The notes under the pieces were generated by a model that searched no databases, was not told the origin of the DNA, and saw only the letters and a list, made by a program, of their open reading frames with translations. Below, in pieces: positions 51,846 to 61,597 of a stretch of 64,000 nt of DNA (position 1 is the stretch's first letter; each line of letters starts with the position of its first letter). Position numbers and translations under genes: made by a program. This stretch comes from Nitzschia sp. DOCU1 (lineage: Eukaryota > Bacillariophyta > Bacillariophyceae > Bacillariales > Bacillariaceae): the NCBI GenBank assembly GCA_951394045.1, contig OX595998.1, positions 1,488,001-1,552,000 on the forward strand. The letters are read 5' to 3'.

Positions 51846-53162
51846 TCATCGCTCAAATGAAATCGGCCCCTGCTGCAAGAGATAGAAAATCGCGTCCGCT
51901 CGAGCACCTGAGACATGCGCTCCACCGAAACTGTCGCCATATTTACTTGCCTGTGGTATCGTGATGCGTTCCAGCAACATGACCCATAGGAACGGTGGAA
52001 CGGCGTTTTCAGACCGCAAGAGCCGCCGCCCGGCCCGATTTAGAAGCAGCCACTTGTCTGTTTCTCTTTGCAGTCGATCCATGGCATGGCCTCTGCTATG
52101 TGGAAGAACCAATTGCTCCAGCTCCATGTTATTCTTCAGCGCTTTGGACAGTTTCAACGCGCCGATTTGATCAAACGGATTCTCGTGGAGCCACAGGCAT
52201 TTGAGACTGGCCATCCTATGGAGTCTTTCGGCCAGAAGGGATATGCATTGGTTGTCCAACGCACAATTCGACAAGCACAGTTCGTCGACCCGGCAAAGGG
52301 GATTCGTCAATGCCTCAGTCAGGCTGCCCACATCTTCTATTGTTAGTCGATGTCCCGACAATGACAACCTCTTGAGCAACGACGGCGTGCCGACATCCCG
52401 TTGTAGAGCCTGCGAAAGCAAGGTTACGCCTTCCAATCGATCCATTCCGAATCGATGGTTGCTCAAATCTAGTTCTTCGAGCCGGCTTTGGGGCCCGAGC
52501 AAATGCTCCGCGATAGCTTGTATACCCTTAAGCTGGCACGATGAGCCCTGAATGCACAGCGCACTCAACGAAGGGTGTTTCCGCAACGACTTCATCAATG
52601 TTGCCACTTGATCATCGTCCATGGTATAGCCCAAATCGTGCCGATTCAAGGACAGCTTCTGTAAGCCTCGACAACCGGGGAGGGTGGCTGATAAAAGCAA
52701 AATGGATTGCCAACTCGCATCCGACAGGGGTAAACTCAGTTGTTGCAGTGTCGTATTCTCTGCCAAGCCTTCAAACAACGCTCTGGCCAACGAACTTGAA
52801 AGCTGCACTTGCAGAATAAGTTTTCGCACCTGGCAGTTGTCTTGCTGCAGTGCTTTGGCGAGTGATTGGCACCATGCCGCCTCGATTCTTTGGAAATCGC
52901 ACAGCAAAGAAAGCTTGGCCACTCCATTGTCGCACACTGCTTCCAATACGTGGTCTACCAAACCAGTGCATCGTCCAAAGTGAATGCCTTCCAAACTCCT
53001 CACTTGTAGAAGACTTTGTATCGCCTCCACCACAGTCTCGTCAATGTGGATGCTCGACAGGAAGAGCTCGGTGAAGTCGTCATTTGTCCTGGCCGCCTTT
53101 AACTGCCTAACGATCGCTCGGCAATCCAGGCCACCCGTAACAAACAGCAATTGGGGAACCAT
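51846..53162 (-). CDS. Leucine-rich-repeat protein B (RNI-like), paralogue of A
   Basis: A 438-aa intronless frame starting MVPQLLFVTGGLDCRAI. RNI-type repeats include LQKLSLNRHDLGYT, LEELDLSNHRFGMD, LKRLSLSGHRLTIEDVG, DELCLSNCALDNQ and LKCLWLHENPFDQIGA. The tail, WLLLNRAGRRLL then PPFLWVMLLERI then DAIFYLLQQGP, is the same module as in LRR genes A and C. It aligns with A over its whole length at clearly diverged identity (for example IQGSSCQLKGIQAIAEHLL against VQGSSCRAMGIVAISGLLQ). This shows an old tandem duplication. TTTGGCGCG at 53404-53412 lies ~240 bases upstream. Function: protein interaction, otherwise unknown. Confidence 0.8.
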   Translation of the reverse strand: MVPQLLFVTGGLDCRAIVRQLKAARTNDDFTELFLSSIHIDETVVEAIQSLLQVRSLEGIHFGRCTGLVDHVLEAVCDNGVAKLSLLCDFQRIEAAWCQSLAKALQQDNCQVRKLILQVQLSSSLARALFEGLAENTTLQQLSLPLSDASWQSILLLSATLPGCRGLQKLSLNRHDLGYTMDDDQVATLMKSLRKHPSLSALCIQGSSCQLKGIQAIAEHLLGPQSRLEELDLSNHRFGMDRLEGVTLLSQALQRDVGTPSLLKRLSLSGHRLTIEDVGSLTEALTNPLCRVDELCLSNCALDNQCISLLAERLHRMASLKCLWLHENPFDQIGALKLSKALKNNMELEQLVLPHSRGHAMDRLQRETDKWLLLNRAGRRLLRSENAVPPFLWVMLLERITIPQASKYGDSFGGAHVSGARADAIFYLLQQGPISFER

Positions 53163-54038
53163 TTTGGATTATTCGTTGGACTATGAATACCTCCAAAGAC
53201 GAAAACACTTCTCCCCAAACTTATATTCTATTTGGAACGAAACAAATGAGGGCGATGGCGCCGGCATCCGACGCCGGTCGGTATGCTGCAAGGTGAGTGA
53301 GTGAGTGAGTGCGTCGTCGTCACATTGATTGATTTGAAAGAACTTTCCCCTTTCGCCTCGTTTTCCCTGGGAAGATCGTTCGACTTTCTCGTGCCGACGT
53401 GCGTTTGGCGCGTGGGCGGCGAGTGAAAATGTCGAATGTACTGAAAAGTCATGGTACAAAGAATGTCATTGATGATTCAGAAATTCTTGTGCGACATAGA
53501 ATAACCAATCAACGATAGGAAACTGGAATTACGTCATCGTGTCATTGTTGATGGCGATTACTGGTATAAGCGCTATCTTCCACGTGGAATCCATTTTCAG
53601 TCGATAGAGGTACCCCGAAGTTAGTAGTTAGTGGCTACTACCTGTGGAGACTGCAACCCAGTGGAATATCTGCACTATTTAGCTACAGTAGTCTCAATCG
53701 TGCTCTCTTTCAGTTGGCTGAAAGGAGTTTTAGTAGCTATGCAGTATTCCAGAATTAGGACCCACGGGGCTTCGTGAGCCCGAGCTTCAGGTAGAACCGA
53801 TCGGAGGACCTGCAGCCCCCCCCCCAGTCAAGAAGCAATGTCAACATGGCAGCATTGGTACAACCGCTGATGTATCGCATGCGAAAATCAGAGGTTATCA
53901 CAGTTAGTTCAATTCTACGACTGAGGGGACTCTGCTACGGGTGCAACACCATCATTGAAAGAGTACATGTTCTTTTAAAAGTTAGACAAACAATGGTCTT
54001 TGGTTGTGTTGTTTTGGTACTGCTGGTTTTGGTTGATT
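53163..54038. other. Intergenic
   Basis: About 880 bases between LRR gene B and the 3' end of the E2F gene. It has a (GTGA)n-like run at 53291-53311, an E2F-like TTTGGCGCG at 53404-53412 and a C-run at 53817-53825. Confidence 0.4.
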
Positions 54039-56062
54039 CTACACTGCAATGTTCGTAGTAGGAGCTGGATCCAAATCGGAAGACGACGAACAAGGCGACA
54101 CCGAGGCCGACGAATCCGACACGGTGGCAACTGAGTTCTTGGAGACGTGGGATTCAGTAGTCGGCACATCCCTAGTAGCCGCAAGGGTGGCGGCAGCTAA
54201 CTTGCTGGGCCGGTACAAATCGTACAACTGCTTGGCGCTCAATCGATACGTCCACGAAAAGTTAGGACGGCGGGCGGCGTCAGCAGTTTCCACCTTTTTC
54301 ATTAACCCCAAACTCAAAAAGACATTGGCAATGTCATAGAGACGACGAATCTTCGTCTTGAGGCCACGAGCGGCGGCTGCCTTGAGTTCCTTCTCATCCA
54401 AGGGTGCATCCCCCGGTGCGGCCATGGCCGCCAATTCTTCCATGGAAGTCGTACCTTGAATCTTATCGCTGGCTTCCGGGAGACTGATGATCTCGTGGCC
54501 CACCAAAAAGACGTACAGGAACTCTTGACTTAGCTTGGCCAAGGACTTGAACTCCTTTCCATCTTTATATACCACTGCCTTATTTCGTCCCACAGGAACT
54601 TGCTTCAGAAGGGGATTGCTCTCCGTCGCGCCCAAAAACTTTTTCGCGTCTTCCGGATACTCTTCCATGGCAGCGGCTTGCAAACGACCAAAGACAACAT
54701 CCAAGTGGTCCTTCCCCATCCACGTGTACGTATTCTTGTGTTTCTTGCACACGAGGCTAATCGATTCCAAAATATTCACGACATCGTAAATACGACGGCG
54801 TTCCACCCCCAGTTTGACGGCTGCCTCGTCCACAATGACTGTGGAGCCTTGCGGCAAGTTTTCGAACTCTTTGAGGAAGTTCTCGGCCAAAACTCCCAGG
54901 CTCTTCTTCTTTCGAGAATAGGCCGAGTTGTTGGCACTATTATTGCTATTGCTAGTGGAACCAGTGGATCCCCGATGAGACAACTTGGCCTTCTTGGGCG
55001 TGGGGGTGACCAAAGTGGTCTCTGATTGAGCACGCAAGTAGGGCTTGTCATGGAGAGGCGGAGGTGGATTGGTAGTATCCGCGCCGGCAGGACGAGGAGA
55101 GGGGCCAGTAAATCCAACAGGCGAGGAGCGGGGAGGCTACCAAAGAAGGAAATAGTGAGAAAAGGCACAAAACTGAGGATGGATGGATAGACTAGGATTG
55201 TCACTTACACCCGATGCATAGTAGTAGGGGCCCTCTGGTCCAGCCGAACCGCTACGAGAAGAGGGAGGCGAGGGGCCCACTATAGCTGGAGTCGACCCAT
55301 GGCTTCCTGCAGCAGCAAGTCCCTAGGATTGTGAAAAGATGTGGGTGAATATGGTTAGAATCGATCCGTAGTCAAAGATTTTCTTTTCAAACACTTCCAA
55401 AAAGTGAAAAAATGACTTACATCTAGTGGGTAGCTGGTTCCAGGGCGAGGGGGGTACTGATAGGGAGGTCCCGGCCAGGAAGCGGCTGTCGAAGGAGCCA
55501 TGGAAGAATCTCCAGGTCGAGACGATGGAGGCCACGCGGCAAAGCGAGGATCATGCCCATAGGAAGGGAAAGGGTTGTGGGCGTGATGGGGCGGAGGTGG
55601 AGGGTAGTGAGGAGGGGGCCCGTTTGGTGGGACGCCATTTGGATAGGAATAGGCCAGAGCACCAGAAAGAGCATTGTTGTTGTTGACAGGGGCATTGGTT
55701 GCCGCCTGCGTTTCAGTCTTCTTGCTTTTGGTGGTCTTGCTTTCCTTGGCAGCGGGTGCTTCGGGTGCAGCCGCGCCTTCCTTCTTGTTGTCTCCCTCTT
55801 GCGTCTGGCCAGCGTTGAAAAGGCGTGTTCCCTTCATGGAAGCTGCCGAAGGCCTCTGGTCGGCTCCAAAGTGGTGCAACGTGGAGAGCGCCAAAGCCGC
55901 CGCCGATGTGGGCGAAAACAATTCCCCGTCATTGCCGCCATTCGGATTCTTGTTCAGCACCGCTTTGATCTTCCGCCTTGGTGATGATTGAGCGGCAGTT
56001 GTCGTTGGCGACGCAGCAGCTTCTGGTGCTGCCGCCACGGAAGTTGCTTCATTCAGTCCCAT
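54039..56062 (-). CDS. Atypical E2F transcription factor (two DNA-binding domains, E2F7/8/DEL type)
   Basis: Three exons: 56062-55421, 55322-55209 and 55136-54039, introns of 98 and 72 nt (GTAAGT...CCTAG and GTAAGT...GGTAG), all phase 0, giving 617 aa. Residues 1-285 are disordered (Pro/Ala/Ser-rich). DNA-binding domain 1 (~330-393) has KSLGVLAENFLKEFENLP and the recognition-helix motif RRRIYDVVNILESI. Domain 2 (~449-540) has KSLAKLSQEFLYVF and RRLYDIANVFLSLGLM, interrupted by a ~30-residue Ala/Glu-rich insert. Two domains with no dimerisation, marked-box or Rb-binding region define the atypical E2F class, which binds TTTSSCGC without a DP partner and usually represses S-phase genes. TTTTTGGCGCGG at 56479-56490 in its own upstream region suggests autoregulation. 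Confidence 0.9.
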
Positions 56063-56774
56063 GTTGTCAATGCTGGCAATGATTCAATACTAGATTTTGC
56101 CGAGCACAAGATTGATAGAATGACTCTCGCGTTGCTCGTTAACTGAAAGACAATCTGCCCCTTCTTCCCCTGCGATTGCTACTCGATCGAAAGCAATCTC
56201 GAATAGAAATAGAGACTGCTGGATGTCCGGCACAAGAGAGAGTTGAATGATGAAAGAAACACTTCCCGATGAATGATCGATAGATCCAGCTGGTGCTTAT
56301 GTGCCGTTGTGGTGGTGAAGTCCTTGGTCTGCACTCGCTCTCGGTGGTTCGGTGAATTGGCGGCGGCAGGCAGGTGCGGCATTTTCTGCAGATCGATGAA
56401 CGCGGGCCCACCAAAGACGGCTGGACGTGCGCTTCCCGCCTTTTTTCTACGGATTCCATCTACTGCCAAGGCATTTTGTTTTTGGCGCGGTTTTGAATAG
56501 GCGCGCCCGGTCGTCACTTGGATTTTCGCTCGCGGCAGTGGCTCGGACGGCGAGTACGCGCCACAAAGGTCGACGAGCTGATGGCCAGACCGAAGACGAA
56601 CAACGCACGGACGGAGGAGCCCGCCTTCGGCCGGCAGGCCGAATTTGTATCGTCGACTGATGCGACTTGAACCCGTCGACACTGGGCCTCGCAAAAAATC
56701 CTTTGTCACTACAAAGACGAACCTTTTGTTTGGGAACCTTCTGTTTGGGTTACGATCTGTGTATAAACTATACG
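56063..56774. other. Divergent promoter region of the E2F and LRR-C genes
   Basis: 712 bases shared by an E2F gene and LRR gene C. It contains a strong E2F-type site, TTTTTGGCGCGG (56479-56490), with a nearby GGCGCGCC (56501-56508). Frames here are not supported as genes. Confidence 0.5.
56479..56490 (+). promoter_or_regulatory. E2F-type site upstream of the atypical E2F gene
   Basis: TTTTTGGCGCGG fits TTTSSCGC. It lies about 420 bases upstream of the E2F start codon and 285 bases upstream of LRR gene C. This is a sequence match only. Confidence 0.4.
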
Positions 56775-58064
56775 ATGAACCGCAGAGGACGACAATGCTT
56801 TGATCTTTTCAACCATATCATTATTGGTAACGTCCATGTTGGCAGCTTCTCCAACAATCCCGAAGTAGTGGCTGATCAAATCTTGCCAAGACTGCAAAAA
56901 TTGCAGCATTACCAGGATACTGTCTCTGATGATGAGCAATATAAAGATTTTGCCCTTTTTCTGCCCGACGACGAGGACATCGAGGTGCCGGGGCAGTTGG
57001 TGACTAATGAAGTTGCAGCTGCCATTGTGGACTTTTTTCATCGTGAGGCTTGGGCTGGGCGTCGATGGAAGTCTCTGAGCATTGCCCTCTTTGTTTCCAT
57101 GGAGCCACTTGGGAGGATACTCGAAGGAGCCAGGTCTAGTAACCTCTTTTTGTCATGCCGGATTTTCCCCGATTACGATTTTGAAGAACCCACCGACCAT
57201 CAACGGCAGTCAGAAGAACGAATTCTTCAGCACTTTTGCCGGGGCAATTCATCGTTGGAAGAATTAGAATGGGAAAGTCCAAGATTTTACCCGGTGACCC
57301 TTCGGTTGTTGGATGAGGTATTGCACGATGATTGTTGCAAGATAAAGACTTTGCACCTAAGCTGCCAGTGTTTTGCTGTCGAGCTTGCACTGATAAATGT
57401 GTTGGAAGGTTGTCATTCCCTGGAGAGCCTACACTTTGCGAGGCAATGCTTCGATCCAAATGAAGGACACAGGATTCTGAACCTTGTGTCTACTTGTCCC
57501 CGTCTTCAAGAGATTCACCTATCTAATGCCATAATCTCTGGAGGCTCATTCTGGGGCGGCTCATTTCCAGACCAATGCAGTTTGGATGCACGGAAGCGCT
57601 TGTATCGACTCTTCCTTCCATGGAACATTGTGAGTCCGCCCTGGCACACCGCAGATGGAGTGAGTAGTTACGAGCAGGATATCAATGAGCTGCTCCAAGT
57701 CTTTCCTGCTCTGGAAGACTGCACTGATCGTAGTTTCTTGTGGAATAATGCTGACTTCGTGGGGTTTTCCTTGAGGACGACGCAGTTGCTGGCTTTCAAC
57801 TATGCCGGCCGCGCTCAGCTGGACCAGAGCCTGCGACCTAGGCTATGGAAATCCGTATTGGAGCGGGTGAAAAGGGGAACGTACAATGGGATGCGATTTC
57901 TACGAAGAGAAGGTTTAGTGGATCGAAAACGAGCCCTTGTGTTGTCTTGTCAGGCTTCCGTCTTGTTTTCGCTCTTGAAGAACAACCCCACTGTTGTGAC
58001 TGCCGAAGCTTGCCGTGTGCAACCACCGTCAACGTCTCTGCTTTCTGCATTGGGCCTCTTGTAG
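56775..58064 (+). CDS. Leucine-rich-repeat-like protein C with the shared diatom-type tail
   Basis: A 429-aa frame from the ATG at 56775 (MNRRGRQCFDLFNHIIIG). The frame upstream reaches 56667 only with TTG. The middle shows a few LRR-like strands (LEELEWESPRFYPVTL, IKTLHLSCQCFAVEL, LESLHFARQCFDPNE, LQEIHLSNAIISGG) but the repeats are irregular. The tail, LLAFNYAGRAQLDQ then PRLWKSVLERV then SVLFSLLKNNP, matches that of LRR genes A and B, so all three belong to one family. C is more diverged and on the other strand. It is divergent from the atypical E2F gene. Function unknown; probably protein binding. Confidence 0.75.
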   Translation: MNRRGRQCFDLFNHIIIGNVHVGSFSNNPEVVADQILPRLQKLQHYQDTVSDDEQYKDFALFLPDDEDIEVPGQLVTNEVAAAIVDFFHREAWAGRRWKSLSIALFVSMEPLGRILEGARSSNLFLSCRIFPDYDFEEPTDHQRQSEERILQHFCRGNSSLEELEWESPRFYPVTLRLLDEVLHDDCCKIKTLHLSCQCFAVELALINVLEGCHSLESLHFARQCFDPNEGHRILNLVSTCPRLQEIHLSNAIISGGSFWGGSFPDQCSLDARKRLYRLFLPWNIVSPPWHTADGVSSYEQDINELLQVFPALEDCTDRSFLWNNADFVGFSLRTTQLLAFNYAGRAQLDQSLRPRLWKSVLERVKRGTYNGMRFLRREGLVDRKRALVLSCQASVLFSLLKNNPTVVTAEACRVQPPSTSLLSALGLL

Positions 58065-58566
58065 CTGCATTGGGCAGAAAGTTGGTGATTGCGAATTCCA
58101 ACCAACATCACAGGCCAATCGAGAATGAGTCAGTTGTCGCGACCTTGGACCACCTGAGGGTACTATCCCAACATGTTTCATTCTGCATGATGGTGGGGCG
58201 AGGCGACACTACAGTTTAGCAGCGGCAGGGGACTGCACTCTATTACTAAGACGCGAAAAGTCCTATCTGCACTCTTTCCAAGATGCATATTTGTCACGAG
58301 CTATGGTAACTATAATAAATCATGCGTTGCCGGGTAGCAGCAGTAGTTGATCGATTGACCTTACGTGCCTTTGCCCATTTGAGGAGCATCTACCGGTACA
58401 CCTCCCGATGAAGCTAACTAACTAGAAGCCGCTACTAACCCCAGGACTATGTGTCTCGCGAACTGTGCTGGTACGTATCATTAGCACTATTAGCTACGAT
58501 GTTTTGTAGCCCTTTTCTTGGATCGTTCTGCCCCCGTTCTTCTTTCCAAACCGCGCTTGCCCTGCC
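58065..58566. other. Convergent intergenic
   Basis: 500 bases between the 3' ends of LRR gene C and the SGNH gene. Nothing was recognised. Confidence 0.4.
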
Positions 58567-60660
58567 CTACTCCGCACAAAATGTAAGCCCCAAGATCTTA
58601 AACGTTGTCCCTCCTACCAACCGAAACTCCATTCGAAGAGTTTCGCCGGGCATGATCCAAGATTCATTCGTCGTCAAGCTCAACTCGTAGGGAAAGTAAA
58701 TACTGGTTCGATCCTTGTGAAATCCAAAAATGTCGCGTGTAGTGAGTAGGATCTTGTGATTCGAGTCATCACCTCGTTGCAGATTTTTCTTTTTGAGTAC
58801 CACGACTTCTAACTGGGAGTCTTTCCACTTCAGGCCGTAGCTGTGCATGCAGACAATGGTAATCTTTTCGATGGGGAGTGCCAGCATGTGATTGGTATGT
58901 TCGATTGCAAACGTAGCATTCGCTTCCATGGCTTCCCAACCGACCTTGTCTTCGCTTTTCGGATCAGCTACTGGAATTCCATTCACTTGCCATCCCTTGG
59001 GTGTCCCCACCAAAATCTGATCCATCCATTTCTTAAGTTTAGGTTTGGTTCCCATTTGTGCCATGCGATTCGATACCCATGCATAACTACATCGTACTCG
59101 AGCGTCTCCATCCTGGCGTGACGCACATTCTTGCTGAAATTTTTGAGCACGTTCCTTCCACAACGGCAACACATTACGGGAATCCAATCGACTATGGTAG
59201 GGTGGTAGTGGTGCCTTGGGAAGTGGATTTCCCAATGGACTATCTGGTGGGACTTGATCCATCCTCCAATCATCTCCCGACAATTGAGCATCACAATAGT
59301 CTGTGGCAAGTCGGAGAAATTGATACATTACGATTCCTGAAATGGCAATATGAACTCCCAATCCAGGATGTATCCGACCAGGCTGTTTCCACCCCTCTAC
59401 TTCCTGCCCGTGTGCCTGGAACGCAGCATCTCCTGATGTTGCATGTATCCATTCGGAATGAAAGGCGGATTCTTGTGGATTCGCCAATGCAATATCCATC
59501 AATGCCGATCGAGCGGATATCCCCAGTACATTATTCCATTCTGCCAACATGTTGACATCGGCCGAAAATGCTTGATATTGATGCATAATTCCGGGATGTA
59601 ACACTAAATCATCCATGACGACAATCATTGGCAAATCATTGGAACATCGTAATTCTTGTGCATACGTCAAGAATTCTTGTATTTGTTCTTGTCGTGCCGA
59701 TGGTCCCAACGATTTCGTACTAGCCTTGTCATTGGTCGCGAAACTCCACACGACGACATCCGGACTAGCACCCTTCCATTCGGGTGGAAATAAATGATAT
59801 TTCAATACCATACTTCCAATATCCGATGTAGATGCCGATATAGCCATGTTCCAAATTTGAACTACCTCAAAGCCTGCCAATTGGTTGATGAGGTGTTCTA
59901 ATCGCATGGGCCATGCCAAGGTATGCGACGGTTCCGGTTTGGCTATGTAGAGACCGTCGACATTGTGTCGTTCCACATCGTGTCCCGCTGTCACGGAACC
60001 TCCCATGACAGCAATTCGTAACGGGGGTGCATTGTTGTTGTTGTTGTTGTTATGGAGATGCCAAAATCGTCGCTCCAAAATTTGATAAATGGCTCGAGTG
60101 GTAGCCATGGGTGGAGACGATTTCCAAGCGCGATCGAGACGATGTGGCGTCAATGCATAAAATAGCCTCTGGAGAAAAACACGATAAATCTCTTGTTGCT
60201 CAACAAGAGTAGCATTGTCACCAAGATCCAAGGCTTCAAAATGATTCCATGACGGCAACACCAAACGTTTCCACAAGGCGGCGGCCGATGGAAAGGAAAG
60301 GAAACTGGTGTCATTAGTGACTGCTCGATAAAAGCAGCTACACAGAGAATCGCAGGGTTTAGCTGCAGCTGCAGCTGCTGTGTTTTGTGGGGCAGTGATT
60401 TGCGGGTTGGATGGTAAAGAAACTCGTGATTGCTGCTGTTGCTGTTGAAACGACTCGAGATGGTGCCGTACGGCCGACGACGAAGATGCCGATGACGACG
60501 ACATTGCCAAAGGACCACCAAAACGAAGCGACATTGTCCAAAAATTCAACAAGCATAGTCCCAATAGCCCTACAAGACTGACCAGCAGCAAACCCTTTTT
60601 GGCAGCCGCCGCACTACCAGCACGACCAGTCGTTGTTAACGTAGCTTGTCGGGGCATCAT
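58567..60660 (-). CDS. Type II membrane SGNH-hydrolase-like protein
   Basis: A 697-aa intronless frame. A membrane anchor lies at ~22-48, followed by Ser- and Gln-rich sequence. The SGNH blocks appear in order: IAVMGGSVTAGHD (~215-227; GGS in place of GDS), WNMAISASTSDIG (block II, with Asn in place of Gly), SFATND (block III, the Asn of the oxyanion hole plus Asp) and HPGLGVHIAISG (block V, His, without the usual DxxH spacing). SGNH enzymes hydrolyse or transfer acyl or acetyl groups. The C-terminal ~200 residues (about 500-697) form a separate beta-rich region without a name I know. A Golgi or cell-surface location and a glycan O-acyl substrate are inferences from topology. The poly-Asn run (AAC/AAT repeats at 60030-60054) is variable-length sequence. 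Confidence 0.75.
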   Translation of the reverse strand: MMPRQATLTTTGRAGSAAAAKKGLLLVSLVGLLGLCLLNFWTMSLRFGGPLAMSSSSASSSSAVRHHLESFQQQQQQSRVSLPSNPQITAPQNTAAAAAAKPCDSLCSCFYRAVTNDTSFLSFPSAAALWKRLVLPSWNHFEALDLGDNATLVEQQEIYRVFLQRLFYALTPHRLDRAWKSSPPMATTRAIYQILERRFWHLHNNNNNNNAPPLRIAVMGGSVTAGHDVERHNVDGLYIAKPEPSHTLAWPMRLEHLINQLAGFEVVQIWNMAISASTSDIGSMVLKYHLFPPEWKGASPDVVVWSFATNDKASTKSLGPSARQEQIQEFLTYAQELRCSNDLPMIVVMDDLVLHPGIMHQYQAFSADVNMLAEWNNVLGISARSALMDIALANPQESAFHSEWIHATSGDAAFQAHGQEVEGWKQPGRIHPGLGVHIAISGIVMYQFLRLATDYCDAQLSGDDWRMDQVPPDSPLGNPLPKAPLPPYHSRLDSRNVLPLWKERAQKFQQECASRQDGDARVRCSYAWVSNRMAQMGTKPKLKKWMDQILVGTPKGWQVNGIPVADPKSEDKVGWEAMEANATFAIEHTNHMLALPIEKITIVCMHSYGLKWKDSQLEVVVLKKKNLQRGDDSNHKILLTTRDIFGFHKDRTSIYFPYELSLTTNESWIMPGETLRMEFRLVGGTTFKILGLTFCAE

Positions 60661-61597
60661 CGTCAGTTACAGCCAGTCTTTACAAAAAGGATGATCGGAA
60701 TATCATAGTCATACTTCTCGTGGAATTCGTACAATAATGACGACTGCTGGTGGACTCCCCAGAAGAAAACAACCCTCTGTAATAGTCGGCAAGGTAAAGG
60801 ACCTTGGTCAGCGGGGTATGATTTGATTTATCGACAAAGAAACTGTTGTTGTTCTTGGGAACAAGATGAAACAGGAGACATGGCGGGCTCGTTTCTTTAC
60901 GTGAGTTTGAAGTTTTTCGCACGAATGACTCGATCGACTCTCGAGCCTGCCGACATTCCGGCATTGGATGTCACATGGCCAAATACTGGAACTTGAATTC
61001 AAAACATTGCAGGGATGAATATAAGTATCGGCCATTTTTCGAGCCGGCCGTTCCCGCCTACGCCAATGTTTGCCATATTCAACGAGATTGAACGAAAGTT
61101 CCACTATGATGGACTGGCTCGTGGATGCCATGCCATGCGCTTTTGTCGGAAAGTTTTTGGCGCTCGCAGGTTGCTGGAGCATTGTCACGGTCGCGTCGAT
61201 TGTTTGCTTCTTTCTTAAGACGACTCACTCACACACACCCTCCAATAGACCACCGATCGTTGAGGAATCATTGTTGTTGCTTCTAGAGAGGACTACAGGA
61301 GGCAGGGGCTGTTCATTTTGCTTTTGCAGACGACGACGATTCATCAGCATTAGCATTAGCAGCAGCATTGCAATAGTAGTTGTAGTAGTAGACTTTGAGA
61401 GAGTGCTGGCGTTGAGAGGAAAGGAAAGGCAGCAATCGTATCTCCATTGCTGCGTTGTGTACCTTCCCGGCAAACAGCCACCACTATACTCTAGTAGACG
61501 ACGACTGGCGGACATTGTCAATTGGATTGCAATTCCCGCCACTTTGGCTCTAGTAAAAAGTACGCTACACTACACTACACAACAAAGCAAACAAAAG
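60661..61597. other. Divergent intergenic before the right-edge gene
   Basis: About 940 bases. The frame of the downstream gene stays open through much of it (from 61070), giving a membrane-helix-like stretch (VGKFLALAGCWSIVTVASIV) and a Val run. I treat this as leader because the ATG at 61598 starts a textbook myristoylation sequence. TTTTTGGCGC occurs at 61154-61163. Confidence 0.4.
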
